Assembly: GCA_947475445.1 (NCBI GenBank)
Contig: CANJLC010000003.1
Location: forward strand, 1-64,000
DNA length: 64,000 nucleotides
Direction of reading: 5' to 3'
Source of the DNA: Alphaproteobacteria bacterium
GTDB lineage: Bacteria; Pseudomonadota; Alphaproteobacteria; Micropepsales; Micropepsaceae
Shown here: one piece after another, positions 1 through 7,566 of the stretch
Layout of the letters: each line of letters starts with the position of its first letter
How positions within the stretch are numbered: the stretch's first letter is position 1
Translations under genes and position numbers: made by a program
Notes under the pieces: generated by a model
What the model was told of the DNA's origin: nothing
The model's database searches: none
What the model saw: only the letters and a program-made list of their open reading frames with translations

Positions 1-155
1 CCCAATTCAAAGGGACGGATGACCAGCGCCAGCAGCGGGATCAGGACAATGGAAGTGAGGTAGAAAAGCGTAAAGCCCAGCGACAGGCGAAAGCCCGGCA
101 GAACCCGGCGATGGGGAAGGCGCATCGGGGGGAGGGCAAGGCCGAAGCTGCTCAT
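1..155 (-). CDS. cysT: Sulfate ABC transporter permease CysT/CysU, N-terminal part
   Basis: This is the first 51 codons of an inner-membrane permease of the sulfate/thiosulfate importer; the gene runs out of the window. The start is ATG at 155-153, and the N-terminus contains LPGFRLSLGFTLFYL followed by a hydrophobic helix, which is how CysT/CysU permeases begin. It lies 108 bp downstream of sbp on the same strand, so an sbp-cysT(-cysW-cysA) operon is expected. Only the first transmembrane segment can be seen. An ATG at 163 gives only a three-codon ORF and was not used. Confidence 0.85.
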   Translation of the reverse strand, partial: MSSFGLALPPMRLPHRRVLPGFRLSLGFTLFYLTSIVLIPLLALVIRPFEL

Positions 156-263
156 TCACTCATAATTCCGTGTGGGCCCGGGAGTGTCATGCGGATGGCA
201 CCGAAAGAAAAGTCCCAGGCTGGCATTTGGCCGACACGGGGAGTTGGGAGAGACGAAAAATCC

Positions 264-1256
264 TTATTTACCGGGCTGGTAAATCTGGTCGAAAATTCCG
301 CCATCGGCGAAATGGGTGGCCTGCGCCTTGCCCCAGCCGCCGAAATCGCCGTCAATCGTGGCCAGCGGAAGGTCGGGGAAATTCGCCTTGTATTTGGCGG
401 CCGCCGCCGCATCGCGGGGGCGATAGAAATCCCGGGCTTCAATTTCCTGCGCCGCAGGCGAGTAAAGGAAATTGAGGAAGGCTTCCGCCACTTTGCGCGT
501 GCCGTGCTTGTCCGCATTCTTGTCCAGCAGCGCCACCGGCGGTTCGGCCAGGATGGAGCGCGAGGGATAAACGATCTGATAGGCGCCCGGCGTTTCCTTC
601 ATCGCCAGATAGGCTTCATTTTCCCAAGACAGCAGAACGTCACCCAGGCCGCGCTTGGTGAAGGTGATGGTCGAGGCGCGGCCCCCGGAATCCAGCACCG
701 GGACATGTTGGTAGAGGTTGCCCACGAACGCCTTGGCTTTCGCGGCATTGCCGCCCGGACCCTTCTCGTGCGAGGCCCAGGCCGCCAGGTATGACCAGCG
801 CGCGCCGCCGGACGTTTTGGGATTGGGCGTAATCACGTGCACGCCCGGCTTGATCAGGTCGTTCCAGTCCTTGATCTGCCTGGGATTGCCCTTGCGCACC
901 AGGAACACGATGGTCGAGGTGTAAGGCGTGGAGCCGTTCGGCAGGCGCTTTTGCCAGTCGGCCGGAAGAAGCCTGGCCCGGGCCGAAATGGCGTCGATGT
1001 CGGCGGCCAGCGCCAGGGTGACGATATCGGCCTGCAGCCCGTCAATCACCGCGCGCGACTGGGCGCCCGAGCCGCCATTGGACGTGTTGACCGTAACCTT
1101 GTCGGCTTTCCACTGGGCGGCGAAGGCCGCGCCCAGATCCTTGTAGAGTTCGCGCGTGGGGTCATAGCTGACATTGAGCAGCGTGACGTCCGCCGCCTGC
1201 GCCGTGGCCGCGGCCAGAAGTCCCGCCGCCACCAGAACAGAAAGAATGCGCTTCAT
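264..1256 (-). CDS. sbp: Periplasmic sulfate-binding protein
   Basis: Soluble binding protein that delivers sulfate (or thiosulfate) to the CysTWA importer in the periplasm. The 330-residue product has a signal peptide of about 21 residues ending in an AQA site. The mature protein opens with the family signature [10 protein letters not shown] (residues 28-37) and carries [14 protein letters not shown] (147-160), part of the anion-binding cleft in Sbp/CysP proteins. Length is normal for the family. cysT follows downstream. The upstream gap holds a 15-bp motif shared with the neighbouring TonB receptor (see 1318-1340), which suggests control by the nearby Rrf2 regulator. Sulfate versus thiosulfate preference cannot be told from sequence. 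Confidence 0.93.
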   Translation of the reverse strand: MKRILSVLVAAGLLAAATAQAADVTLLNVSYDPTRELYKDLGAAFAAQWKADKVTVNTSNGGSGAQSRAVIDGLQADIVTLALAADIDAISARARLLPADWQKRLPNGSTPYTSTIVFLVRKGNPRQIKDWNDLIKPGVHVITPNPKTSGGARWSYLAAWASHEKGPGGNAAKAKAFVGNLYQHVPVLDSGGRASTITFTKRGLGDVLLSWENEAYLAMKETPGAYQIVYPSRSILAEPPVALLDKNADKHGTRKVAEAFLNFLYSPAAQEIEARDFYRPRDAAAAAKYKANFPDLPLATIDGDFGGWGKAQATHFADGGIFDQIYQPGK

Positions 1257-1317
1257 GAAAATTCTCCGTTTGAACCCGGATCCCAGCTTTTCGCGCCGGG
1301 AGAATGCCGACTAATCC

Positions 1318-1340
1318 CTAGTGAAACAATAGACTTATAG
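1318..1340 (-). promoter_or_regulatory. Candidate Rrf2-type operator upstream of sbp
   Basis: Bases 1318-1332 read CTAGTGAAACAATAG on the plus strand, matching CTAGTNNNNCAATAG found at 4124-4138 upstream of the TonB receptor, in the same orientation relative to the gene. The following bases ACTTATAG extend the similarity to a second, weaker site at 1421-1440. The position, about 60 bp upstream of the sbp start, fits an operator overlapping a promoter. Assignment to the Rrf2 protein encoded at 4244-4678 is inference. Confidence 0.45.
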
Positions 1341-1420
1341 GAGAATAAAGGCGAGCCCTGCGGTCACAACGCGCAGTCCGGGACTTTGTGCCCGGCCGCC
1401 AGGACCCAAAATTTCTCTTT

Positions 1421-1440
1421 CTAAAACAATATCTTAGTAA
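1421..1440 (-). promoter_or_regulatory. Second, weaker copy of the sbp-upstream motif
   Basis: The stretch contains AAAACAATATCTTAG, close to GAAACAATAGACTTA at 1323-1337. It also has short dyad symmetry (CTAA...TTAG). It lies about 165 bp upstream of sbp and 40 bp past the end of the TonB receptor gene. It is probably a distal operator or a chance match, and was found by eye only. Confidence 0.25.
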
Positions 1441-1481
1441 GACGGGCCGGACGCCAAAGCGCCCTGCCCTTCCGCTTGCGA

Positions 1482-4079
1482 TCAAAACTTGAAGCCCAGC
1501 GTCAGGCCATAGGTCCGGGGATCGGCGGGCTGGCCCACGATCAGGCCGGTGTTGCTGGGGGTGACGATCAGCTGCTCGTAATAATCCTGGTCCAGGACGT
1601 TGCGAACCCAGGCGGTCAGGCTGAGCCCGTCATGGGCGCGGAAGCCCAGGCGGAAATTGTGCAGCGTGTAGCCGGCCACGTCCGTATAGCGCGAGCGCGA
1701 CGCATTCGACGAGAATTTCGAACGGTAGCTGCCATCATAACCGAGCACCACATCGCCAGCCTTGGTCGCGAACTGGGCCGGAATGTCATACTCGCCGCCC
1801 CAGGAGAAAGACCAGTGCGAGATACCGGGCAGCCACTGGCCGGAAATGTCGCAATTGGCCGGGCTGTTGCCGCCGGCCACGCCGGGCGCCGAAATCGGCG
1901 TGCCGGTGTTGCCGCCGGACAATTCCGGCGGGCACGGCGCATCCACGAACTTCACATATTTGTGATCGGTGTAGGCGCCGCTGACATAGGCGGTCAGGCC
2001 GTCGCTCAGGATTGCCGAAGCCTCGGTCTCGATGCCGCGCACTTCCACCTTGCCGGCATTGGCAAGATATCCGCGCACCAGGCCCAGCGCCCCATTGGTC
2101 ACATTGGCCTGGTAGTCCTTGATGTCGGTCCAGAAGCCCGTGACATTCAAGGTCACGCGGCGGTCCCAGAATTGCGACTTGAGGCCGGTTTCATAATGGT
2201 TTTCGCTTTCCGGCTTGATCGTAGCCGCGGCCAGGATCGGCGCGCCGGCGGCGTCCTGGGGAAGGCCGTTCAGGTTGATGCCGGCGGTCTTGAAGGTCTT
2301 GGCGTAGGTGGCATAGGCCAGCACGTCCGGCGTCCACTGATACGAAGCGTTCAGATCGTAGGACACGTTCAGCTTGTCCAGGTTCGGCGCATAGGCCTGC
2401 GGCGCGCGGATGCTGCGTTGATCGACAATCCAGGTATCGTTTGCGTAAGGCCCGGTGAACAGCACCAGCTGGCGGGTGCCGTCAGAGGCGGTGCCGGTCA
2501 CGATCGAGCTGTAGCTGCCTTTCTTTTCGTCATAGTTGAAGCGAATGCCAGGCGAGATCGTCAACTGGTCGGTGATCTTGTAGTTCAGCTTGCCGAACAC
2601 AGCGGCGCTCGTGTTCTTCAGCGTGATGTCGTTGTTGGCGGTGAGGCCGTTCAGGACCGCCGGGTTGCAGGCACGCGTGGTGGGCGTGGCGCAGCCCGGA
2701 GCGCCCGGGGCGACATTGCCCGGATTGAGCGACCAGCGGCTGGCCGCTATGCCGTTGCTTTCGAGCCCGCGGGTATGAAGCTGCTGGTAGAAGCCAAAAG
2801 CGCCGACCACGAAATCAAAAGACTGCGCGTCGTAATTGTAGCGGAATTCCTGGCTATACTGGTTCTGGTGGGTGGGGTTGTTGGAGTTCGGCGTGATGGG
2901 AAGGCCGGTATAGTCGCGGTCGTTGCGCGGCTGCCAATCCCAATAGCGCCACGCCGTCACGGACGTGAAGGTGCCAGGGCCGTCACGCCATTCGGCGCGG
3001 GTGGAAAGACCACCCAATTCGCTGCGGGCCTTGAGCGGGGCGTCCACATCGGCGAGACGGTCAAAGCCATTCTTGCTGGGAACCACGTAATTCAAGGCAG
3101 CGGCCAGCGAGGCATATTGGCGGTTCAGCGCCTTTTGCGTCGCACCTTCGCGAACATAGACCTGGCCATAGGAATTGGGCGCATCCTGCAAATTGAAGTC
3201 TGCGGAGAATGTCAGATCGAGATTCTGGTTGGCGCGCCAGGCGACCACACCGCGCAGGCCCAGATTGTCCTGGCCGTTGATCCATTGCTGCGTGGTGACA
3301 TTCCAGATGGCGCCGCGGCGGCTGGTGTGGGCGGCGCTGAGGCGGAACGCCACATCATCTGAAATCGGCGCGGACACCGAGACCTTGGCCTGTTTGAGGT
3401 TCAGGTTGCCAATGGAAAATTCGCCGCGGCCTTCGAAGTCGTCGAAGTTCGGGGCGCGGGTGGTCACGTTGAGGGCGCCGGCGGTGGTGTTCTTGCCGTA
3501 GAGCGTGCCCTGCGGGCCGCGCAGCACTTCGATCTGCTGGATGTCGACAAAGTCGAGCGTGGTGGCGGCGACGCGGTTGTAATAAACCTGATCGACATAA
3601 ACGCCTACGCCCTGCTCGATGCCGTCATTGGTCAGGCCCAGCGGCGCGCCGATGCCGCGGATGTTGACCGAGGTGTTGCGGGGGTTCTGGCTGAAGAACT
3701 GCAAGGAGGGCTGGAGCTGCGCCACCTTGGACAGATTGTATGCGCCGGCGTCCTGAAGCGTCTGGGCGCTGACGACGGAAACAGCCGCCGGAACATTCTG
3801 CAGGTTTTCCGTCTGGCGGCGGGCGGTAACGGTCACGGTTTCGATTTTCAGCGGATCTGCGCGGTAGATCGTGCTGGCCTGGGCAGGCTTCACATCGGCA
3901 AGGGCGCCCGTGCCGGGCTTTTCATTCTCGGCAAGCTTCACCAAGGCAGCCGAACTGAGCGGCTGGCCTGTTTCACCCTGCGCGTCAGCCTGGGGCTGGT
4001 CCGCAGCCAGGGCGGCCTGGGCGGAAATGATGGTGAGCGTCAGCGCTGCGCTGCCAAGAAAGAAATTGCGAAACGTCAT
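1482..4079 (-). CDS. TonB-dependent outer-membrane receptor (candidate sulfur-source uptake)
   Basis: Outer-membrane beta-barrel transporter energised by TonB-ExbBD. The 865-residue product has a signal peptide of about 25 residues, then an unusually long linker (about residues 26-79). A TonB-box-like ETVTVTA follows (80-86), then the plug domain with IEVLRGPQGTLYGKNTTAGA (183-202) and a barrel ending in aromatic FKF. The substrate cannot be read from the sequence. Its position between sbp and an Rrf2 regulator, and the operator motif it shares with sbp, suggest a sulfur compound such as a sulfonate or sulfate ester; that is inference. TonB receptors for vitamins or plant oligomers look the same at this level. 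Confidence 0.9.
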   Translation of the reverse strand: MTFRNFFLGSAALTLTIISAQAALAADQPQADAQGETGQPLSSAALVKLAENEKPGTGALADVKPAQASTIYRADPLKIETVTVTARRQTENLQNVPAAVSVVSAQTLQDAGAYNLSKVAQLQPSLQFFSQNPRNTSVNIRGIGAPLGLTNDGIEQGVGVYVDQVYYNRVAATTLDFVDIQQIEVLRGPQGTLYGKNTTAGALNVTTRAPNFDDFEGRGEFSIGNLNLKQAKVSVSAPISDDVAFRLSAAHTSRRGAIWNVTTQQWINGQDNLGLRGVVAWRANQNLDLTFSADFNLQDAPNSYGQVYVREGATQKALNRQYASLAAALNYVVPSKNGFDRLADVDAPLKARSELGGLSTRAEWRDGPGTFTSVTAWRYWDWQPRNDRDYTGLPITPNSNNPTHQNQYSQEFRYNYDAQSFDFVVGAFGFYQQLHTRGLESNGIAASRWSLNPGNVAPGAPGCATPTTRACNPAVLNGLTANNDITLKNTSAAVFGKLNYKITDQLTISPGIRFNYDEKKGSYSSIVTGTASDGTRQLVLFTGPYANDTWIVDQRSIRAPQAYAPNLDKLNVSYDLNASYQWTPDVLAYATYAKTFKTAGINLNGLPQDAAGAPILAAATIKPESENHYETGLKSQFWDRRVTLNVTGFWTDIKDYQANVTNGALGLVRGYLANAGKVEVRGIETEASAILSDGLTAYVSGAYTDHKYVKFVDAPCPPELSGGNTGTPISAPGVAGGNSPANCDISGQWLPGISHWSFSWGGEYDIPAQFATKAGDVVLGYDGSYRSKFSSNASRSRYTDVAGYTLHNFRLGFRAHDGLSLTAWVRNVLDQDYYEQLIVTPSNTGLIVGQPADPRTYGLTLGFKF

Positions 4080-4123
4080 GTCGGTCGTCCCCTGTGTGTT
4101 GGGACGGAACGTAATTTAAATCA

Positions 4124-4158
4124 CTAGTTAGTCAATAGAGATTTAGCAGATTCTATTG
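4124..4158 (-). promoter_or_regulatory. Candidate Rrf2-type operator upstream of the TonB receptor
   Basis: Bases 4124-4138 read CTAGTTAGTCAATAG, sharing CTAGTNNNNCAATAG with the sbp upstream region. Overlapping it is an inverted repeat, CAATAGA (4133-4139) and TCTATTG (4152-4158), separated by 12 bp. The site lies 45-80 bp upstream of the receptor start in AT-rich DNA unlike the surrounding sequence. A related CGATAGAG occurs at 4702-4709, in front of the Rrf2 gene itself. Confidence 0.5.
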
Positions 4159-4243
4159 GGGTGCGCCAATTCCGGCAGCAAAACGCGCAAAACCCCTTTG
4201 GTGCGGGGTTTTTCGGTATTTCACAGAAGAGGGATTGGAGTTT

Positions 4244-4678
4244 TTAAAGCGCCCCGGAACGGCGCATCTGGCTTGCTGCGGCAGCCAAAGAGCGTGATTC
4301 CAGCACCTCGGCGGTGGCATCGCGTGCCGCCAGAAGGGCCTTGCGGATGCCGCAGACCGCTTCGTCAAAACAATCGTCGCATTTGCGGTAGGCCATGACG
4401 CTGACGCAGGGGCTGAGCGCCAGGGGGCCGTCCGTGACCCGCAAAACATCCGCGAAGCTGATGTCCTTGGCGCTGCGCCCCAGGGCATAGCCGCCCAATC
4501 GGCCGCGATGGCTGCGCACGATACCGGGCTTTTTCAATTCCAGCAGGATCTGCTCCAGGAATTTGCGCGGAACTTTTGCGGCCTCTGCGATGTCCGAAAT
4601 CTGCATCGGCTGGGTGTCGCCCTTGGTCGCCAGGACCAACAGCGCACGCAGGGCATAACGGGATTTCTGGGACAGCAT
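4244..4678 (-). CDS. Rrf2-family transcriptional regulator (CymR/IscR type)
   Basis: DNA-binding regulator of 144 residues. The Rrf2 signature is clear: MLSQKSRYALRALLVLA at the N-terminus, a winged-helix region with VPRKFLEQILLELKKPGIV (36-54), and the wing RGRLGGYALG (58-67). Four cysteines at 91, 100, 103 and 109 lie where IscR/NsrR proteins hold a cluster, but the spacing differs from the IscR triad, so cluster binding is uncertain. The start is the ATG at 4678; 60 further open codons upstream look non-coding and overlap the promoter of the divergent FKBP gene. With the sulfate operon and TonB receptor downstream, a CymR-like sulfur or cysteine regulator is the best guess. Confidence 0.85.
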   Translation of the reverse strand: MLSQKSRYALRALLVLATKGDTQPMQISDIAEAAKVPRKFLEQILLELKKPGIVRSHRGRLGGYALGRSAKDISFADVLRVTDGPLALSPCVSVMAYRKCDDCFDEAVCGIRKALLAARDATAEVLESRSLAAAASQMRRSGAL

Positions 4679-4778
4679 GGCCTGAATATAGGCGATTATG
4701 CCGATAGAGTATACCAGTTGCGGCGCGGGCCGCTGGCAAGTCCTTGCAAGCGCATGATTTTCGGGTAAAACCGCCAGC

Positions 4779-5276
4779 ATGAGATTGCAAAAAACGATAG
4801 CGTTGCTCGGCGTTGGGTTCTTGTTGGCGAGTTGCGGCGAACCGGCCGCGCCAGCCAAATCCGTGCATTACACGCTGAGCCCGCAAGACAATGCCCGCTA
4901 CCTCGCCGATTACGCCGCCAGGCCCGGCGTGTTCAAGACGGCCGACGGGCTGGAATACCGCATCCTCAAATCCGGCACCGGCAAGGGGCCGCAATCCGGC
5001 GATGACCTGGTGACCGTGGATTACAAGGGCGCGCTGATTGACGGCACCGTGTTCGATCAGAGCGAGGCGGGCCAGCCCGCCACCTTCCCTGCCGGACGGC
5101 TCATACCCGGCTGGGTGGAAGCGCTTTCCATGATGAAGGAAGGCGACCAGTGGGAATTGGTGATCCCATCGGATCTTGGCTATGGCCCCGATGGCGCGGG
5201 TGACGGCGCCATTCCCGGTGACCAGACGCTGGTGTTCCAGATGACGCTGCTGGCCGTGATGCCCACGCAACCCTAG
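4779..5276 (+). CDS. FKBP-type peptidyl-prolyl isomerase, lipoprotein
   Basis: Prolyl cis-trans isomerase assisting folding of exported proteins. The 165-residue product has a lipoprotein signal (LLASC, Cys19). One FKBP domain follows from about residue 60, with VDYKG (79-83), TVFDQS (90-95), IPGWVEAL (109-116), LGYGPDG (133-139) and LVFQMTLL (151-158). These match the pocket Tyr, Phe-Asp, Ile and Trp positions of active FKBPs. It is divergent from the Rrf2 gene with 100 bp between the starts. A hairpin just past the stop closes the transcript. Confidence 0.92.
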   Translation: MRLQKTIALLGVGFLLASCGEPAAPAKSVHYTLSPQDNARYLADYAARPGVFKTADGLEYRILKSGTGKGPQSGDDLVTVDYKGALIDGTVFDQSEAGQPATFPAGRLIPGWVEALSMMKEGDQWELVIPSDLGYGPDGAGDGAIPGDQTLVFQMTLLAVMPTQP

Positions 5277-5281
5277 AAAAT

Positions 5282-5322
5282 GCAAACGCACGGCCGGAGG
5301 GACCAGCCGTGCGTTGCAAAAA
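5282..5322. terminator. Hairpin between convergent genes
   Basis: ACGCACGGC (5286-5294) pairs with GCCGTGCGT (5306-5314). On the minus strand the stem is followed by a short T-rich tract, so it is more convincing for the PQQ dehydrogenase transcript. It lies between the stops of the FKBP gene and the dehydrogenase and may act in both directions. Confidence 0.6.
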
Positions 5323-5344
5323 CCCGATCGCGGCCGGTCCGGTC

Positions 5345-7423
5345 CTAGTTGCCGGGCAGCGCGAACACTTCCACCGACTCGGTGCGGGCGGGCGGCGGCT
5401 TGATCTCGGGATGGAGATTGTCGAAGTCCACCGAATGGGTGCCGCCAGTTCCCGTCACGATGGCGATATATTCCTTGCCATTCACGCTATAGGCGACGGG
5501 GGTGCCGTTGGAGGCGTCGGGCAGGCGCGTGGTCCAAAGCTTCTGGCCGGTGCTTTCATCATAAGCGGAGAAATACCGGTTGATGTCGCCGACAAATACC
5601 AGGCCGTCCACCGACAGCACGCCGCTCTGGAACGTTGCCCGCTGGCGCGTTTTCCACAGCGACTTGCCGGTGGTGATATCGAAAGCTTCCAGCCGCCCGT
5701 AATTGCCGTCACCGTCGGGACGGGGGCGCACGCCCTGCCGGATGCCGGTGGAGAGGGTGCCGCGCACACCCGGCTCGACCGGAATGAAATCGGCGCACAC
5801 TTCCGTCAGCTGCGTCACCAGCACATGGGTGTTGGGGTTCAGCGCCGCGGGCATCAGATTCTTGGCGCCGGCGGTCGAGGGACAGATGAAATGGATCTTG
5901 CCGTCGCCCGGCAGGGTTTCCGGATTGATCTTCTTGGCCCCGGTCTTGGGATCCACCGACAGGATCACATTCTGCAGGCCCGGATCGAAGGAATAGGCGA
6001 ACTTGCCGGTACTGGCGTCGAGCACATCATACAAAGCCTGCTTGCCGGCAGTGGCCACCAGGCGCTTGCCGCCGGAATTGAACAGGATGCGCTCGAACAC
6101 CCAGTCATGGTCCCACTGGTCGTTGGGCAGATGCTGGAAATACCAGACCAGCTTGCCGGTCTCGGGATTGAGGGCCAGGGTGGTGTCCATGTAAAGCGCG
6201 TCATTGTTGCCGCCCTTGATTTTCTTGGCCAGGGGGCCGGTGTCATAGGTCTGGGCGGTGCCGAAATAGACCAGGCCGGTGCCTTCGTCATAGCTGCCGG
6301 GAATCCAGACGGTGCCGCCGGTGCGCTTTTCATAAGGCATGCCGTTCCAGCTATCGCCTTCCTTGCCGTCCTTGGCGATGGTGCCGAAGCGCCAGGCTTC
6401 CTTGCCGGTCTGGGCATTGACGGCAGCGATGAAGGGATGACCGCCGCGCGAGCCCAGGATCACATTGCCCTTGGCGATGACCGGGCCGCTGTCGGTGCCG
6501 ACACTGACGCCCTCTTCCTGGCCCAGGTCTGTGTCCCACTTCACGTTGCCGGTCTTGACGTCCAGCGCGATCAGGTGGCCGTCCGAGGTGCCGCTGTAGA
6601 GCATGTTGCCCAGGATGGCGACCGCCTTCTTGACCGAGGAATTGACCCCCTTGGGCAGGCGGCGGGTATATTGCCAGAGCAGGTCGCCATTGGCGGCGTT
6701 GAAGGCCTGGATGGTGTCGCGATAGCCGGCCACGAACATCACGCCGTCATGCACCAGGGGCGTGCCCTCGGCGGGACCCACCGGCAATGCCCAGGACCAG
6801 ACCCGCGTCAGGCCCTTCACATTGGCCTTGTTGATCTGCTTCAGGGGGCTGTAGCCCGAGCCATCGCGGGTGCGGCGCCAGTTCAGCCAGTCGGCATCCA
6901 CCGGATTGGCCAGCATGGCTTCGGTGACGGGCGTGATCTTGTCCAGCGGATTGGCAGTCGGGTTGGGATCGGGCGGCAGCTTGACGCCCGGCGCCAGCAC
7001 CGAAAGGCCGCCGACATGGCCCGGCAGGCTCATCTGCTTGGCGTTCTCCGCAGTCAGTTTGTCCGCGTGGGGGGTAATGGCGTTGCCCTGAAGCAGATAG
7101 GCCAGGATGTTGATATAGGTCTCGTCGCTGAGCGAGCCCCCCATGCCCTTGGGCATGTTGTCATGGATGAAATCATTCAGTTCGCCGGCCGGCTTGCCGC
7201 CCCAATGGGCCAGGAAGTCGGGGCCCTTGAGGGCGGGAGCGAACTGGCCGTCATCCAGCGCGGCGCCGTGGCAGGATTGGCAACTCTCGGCATAGGCGGT
7301 TTTGCCGGCCACGGCCTGTTCCGCGGAATAGCCGGGGCTGATCTGCGCGCTCGCCGAATAAATGCCAGCCAGGCACAGCGTGCTTGCGGTGAGACCCAGC
7401 GATATTTTCAGCCAGCTGCGCAT
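5345..7423 (-). CDS. PQQ-dependent dehydrogenase with N-terminal cytochrome c domain
   Basis: Periplasmic quinohaemoprotein that oxidises an alcohol, aldehyde or sugar and passes electrons to its own heme. The 692-residue product has a signal peptide (about 1-26) and a class I cytochrome c domain with CQSCH at 48-52 and a candidate Met ligand in PKGMGG (91-96). An eight-bladed PQQ propeller follows, with repeated A-x-D/N-x-x-T-G-x-x-x-W blade motifs and NDQWDHDW near the expected catalytic Asp. The start at 7423 is preceded by a good AGGAG; the longer ORF was not used. Common type II quinohaemoprotein alcohol dehydrogenases carry the heme domain at the C-terminus, so this order is reversed. 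The substrate is unknown. The gene lies downstream of a TonB receptor on the same strand. Confidence 0.88.
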   Translation of the reverse strand: MRSWLKISLGLTASTLCLAGIYSASAQISPGYSAEQAVAGKTAYAESCQSCHGAALDDGQFAPALKGPDFLAHWGGKPAGELNDFIHDNMPKGMGGSLSDETYINILAYLLQGNAITPHADKLTAENAKQMSLPGHVGGLSVLAPGVKLPPDPNPTANPLDKITPVTEAMLANPVDADWLNWRRTRDGSGYSPLKQINKANVKGLTRVWSWALPVGPAEGTPLVHDGVMFVAGYRDTIQAFNAANGDLLWQYTRRLPKGVNSSVKKAVAILGNMLYSGTSDGHLIALDVKTGNVKWDTDLGQEEGVSVGTDSGPVIAKGNVILGSRGGHPFIAAVNAQTGKEAWRFGTIAKDGKEGDSWNGMPYEKRTGGTVWIPGSYDEGTGLVYFGTAQTYDTGPLAKKIKGGNNDALYMDTTLALNPETGKLVWYFQHLPNDQWDHDWVFERILFNSGGKRLVATAGKQALYDVLDASTGKFAYSFDPGLQNVILSVDPKTGAKKINPETLPGDGKIHFICPSTAGAKNLMPAALNPNTHVLVTQLTEVCADFIPVEPGVRGTLSTGIRQGVRPRPDGDGNYGRLEAFDITTGKSLWKTRQRATFQSGVLSVDGLVFVGDINRYFSAYDESTGQKLWTTRLPDASNGTPVAYSVNGKEYIAIVTGTGGTHSVDFDNLHPEIKPPPARTESVEVFALPGN

Positions 7424-7483
7424 GATCGACTCCTGATGACGATTTTCGTTGGCGGTAATGAACAGCAAGACCCTGCAAGAAAT

Positions 7484-7507
7484 ACCCGGCGGCTTGCGCC
7501 ACCGGGT
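7484..7507. terminator. Hairpin upstream of the PQQ dehydrogenase
   Basis: A 10-bp stem (ACCCGGTGGC with GCCGCCGGGT, minus strand) closes on a GCAA tetraloop. No T-run follows directly, so it may be an RNA-stabilising or attenuating stem between the TonB receptor and dehydrogenase genes, not a strict terminator. Confidence 0.4.
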
Positions 7508-7524
7508 TTAAGTTGGAGGGTAGA

Positions 7525-7550
7525 CCGCGGGTTTGTTGCAAAACCCGCGG
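7525..7550. terminator. Hairpin downstream of the second TonB receptor
   Basis: CCGCGGGTTT (7525-7534) and AAACCCGCGG (7541-7550) form a perfect 10-bp stem with a 6-nt loop, 17 bp past the receptor stop. The tract that follows is not T-rich. It probably protects or ends the receptor mRNA so that the dehydrogenase is expressed at a different level. Confidence 0.5.
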
Positions 7551-7566
7551 GGAAACACACGAAACA

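Noticed and set aside
4679-4858. 60-codon N-terminal extension of the Rrf2 regulator
   Set aside because: Rrf2 proteins begin at the MLSQKSRYAL segment; the extension overlaps the divergent FKBP gene.
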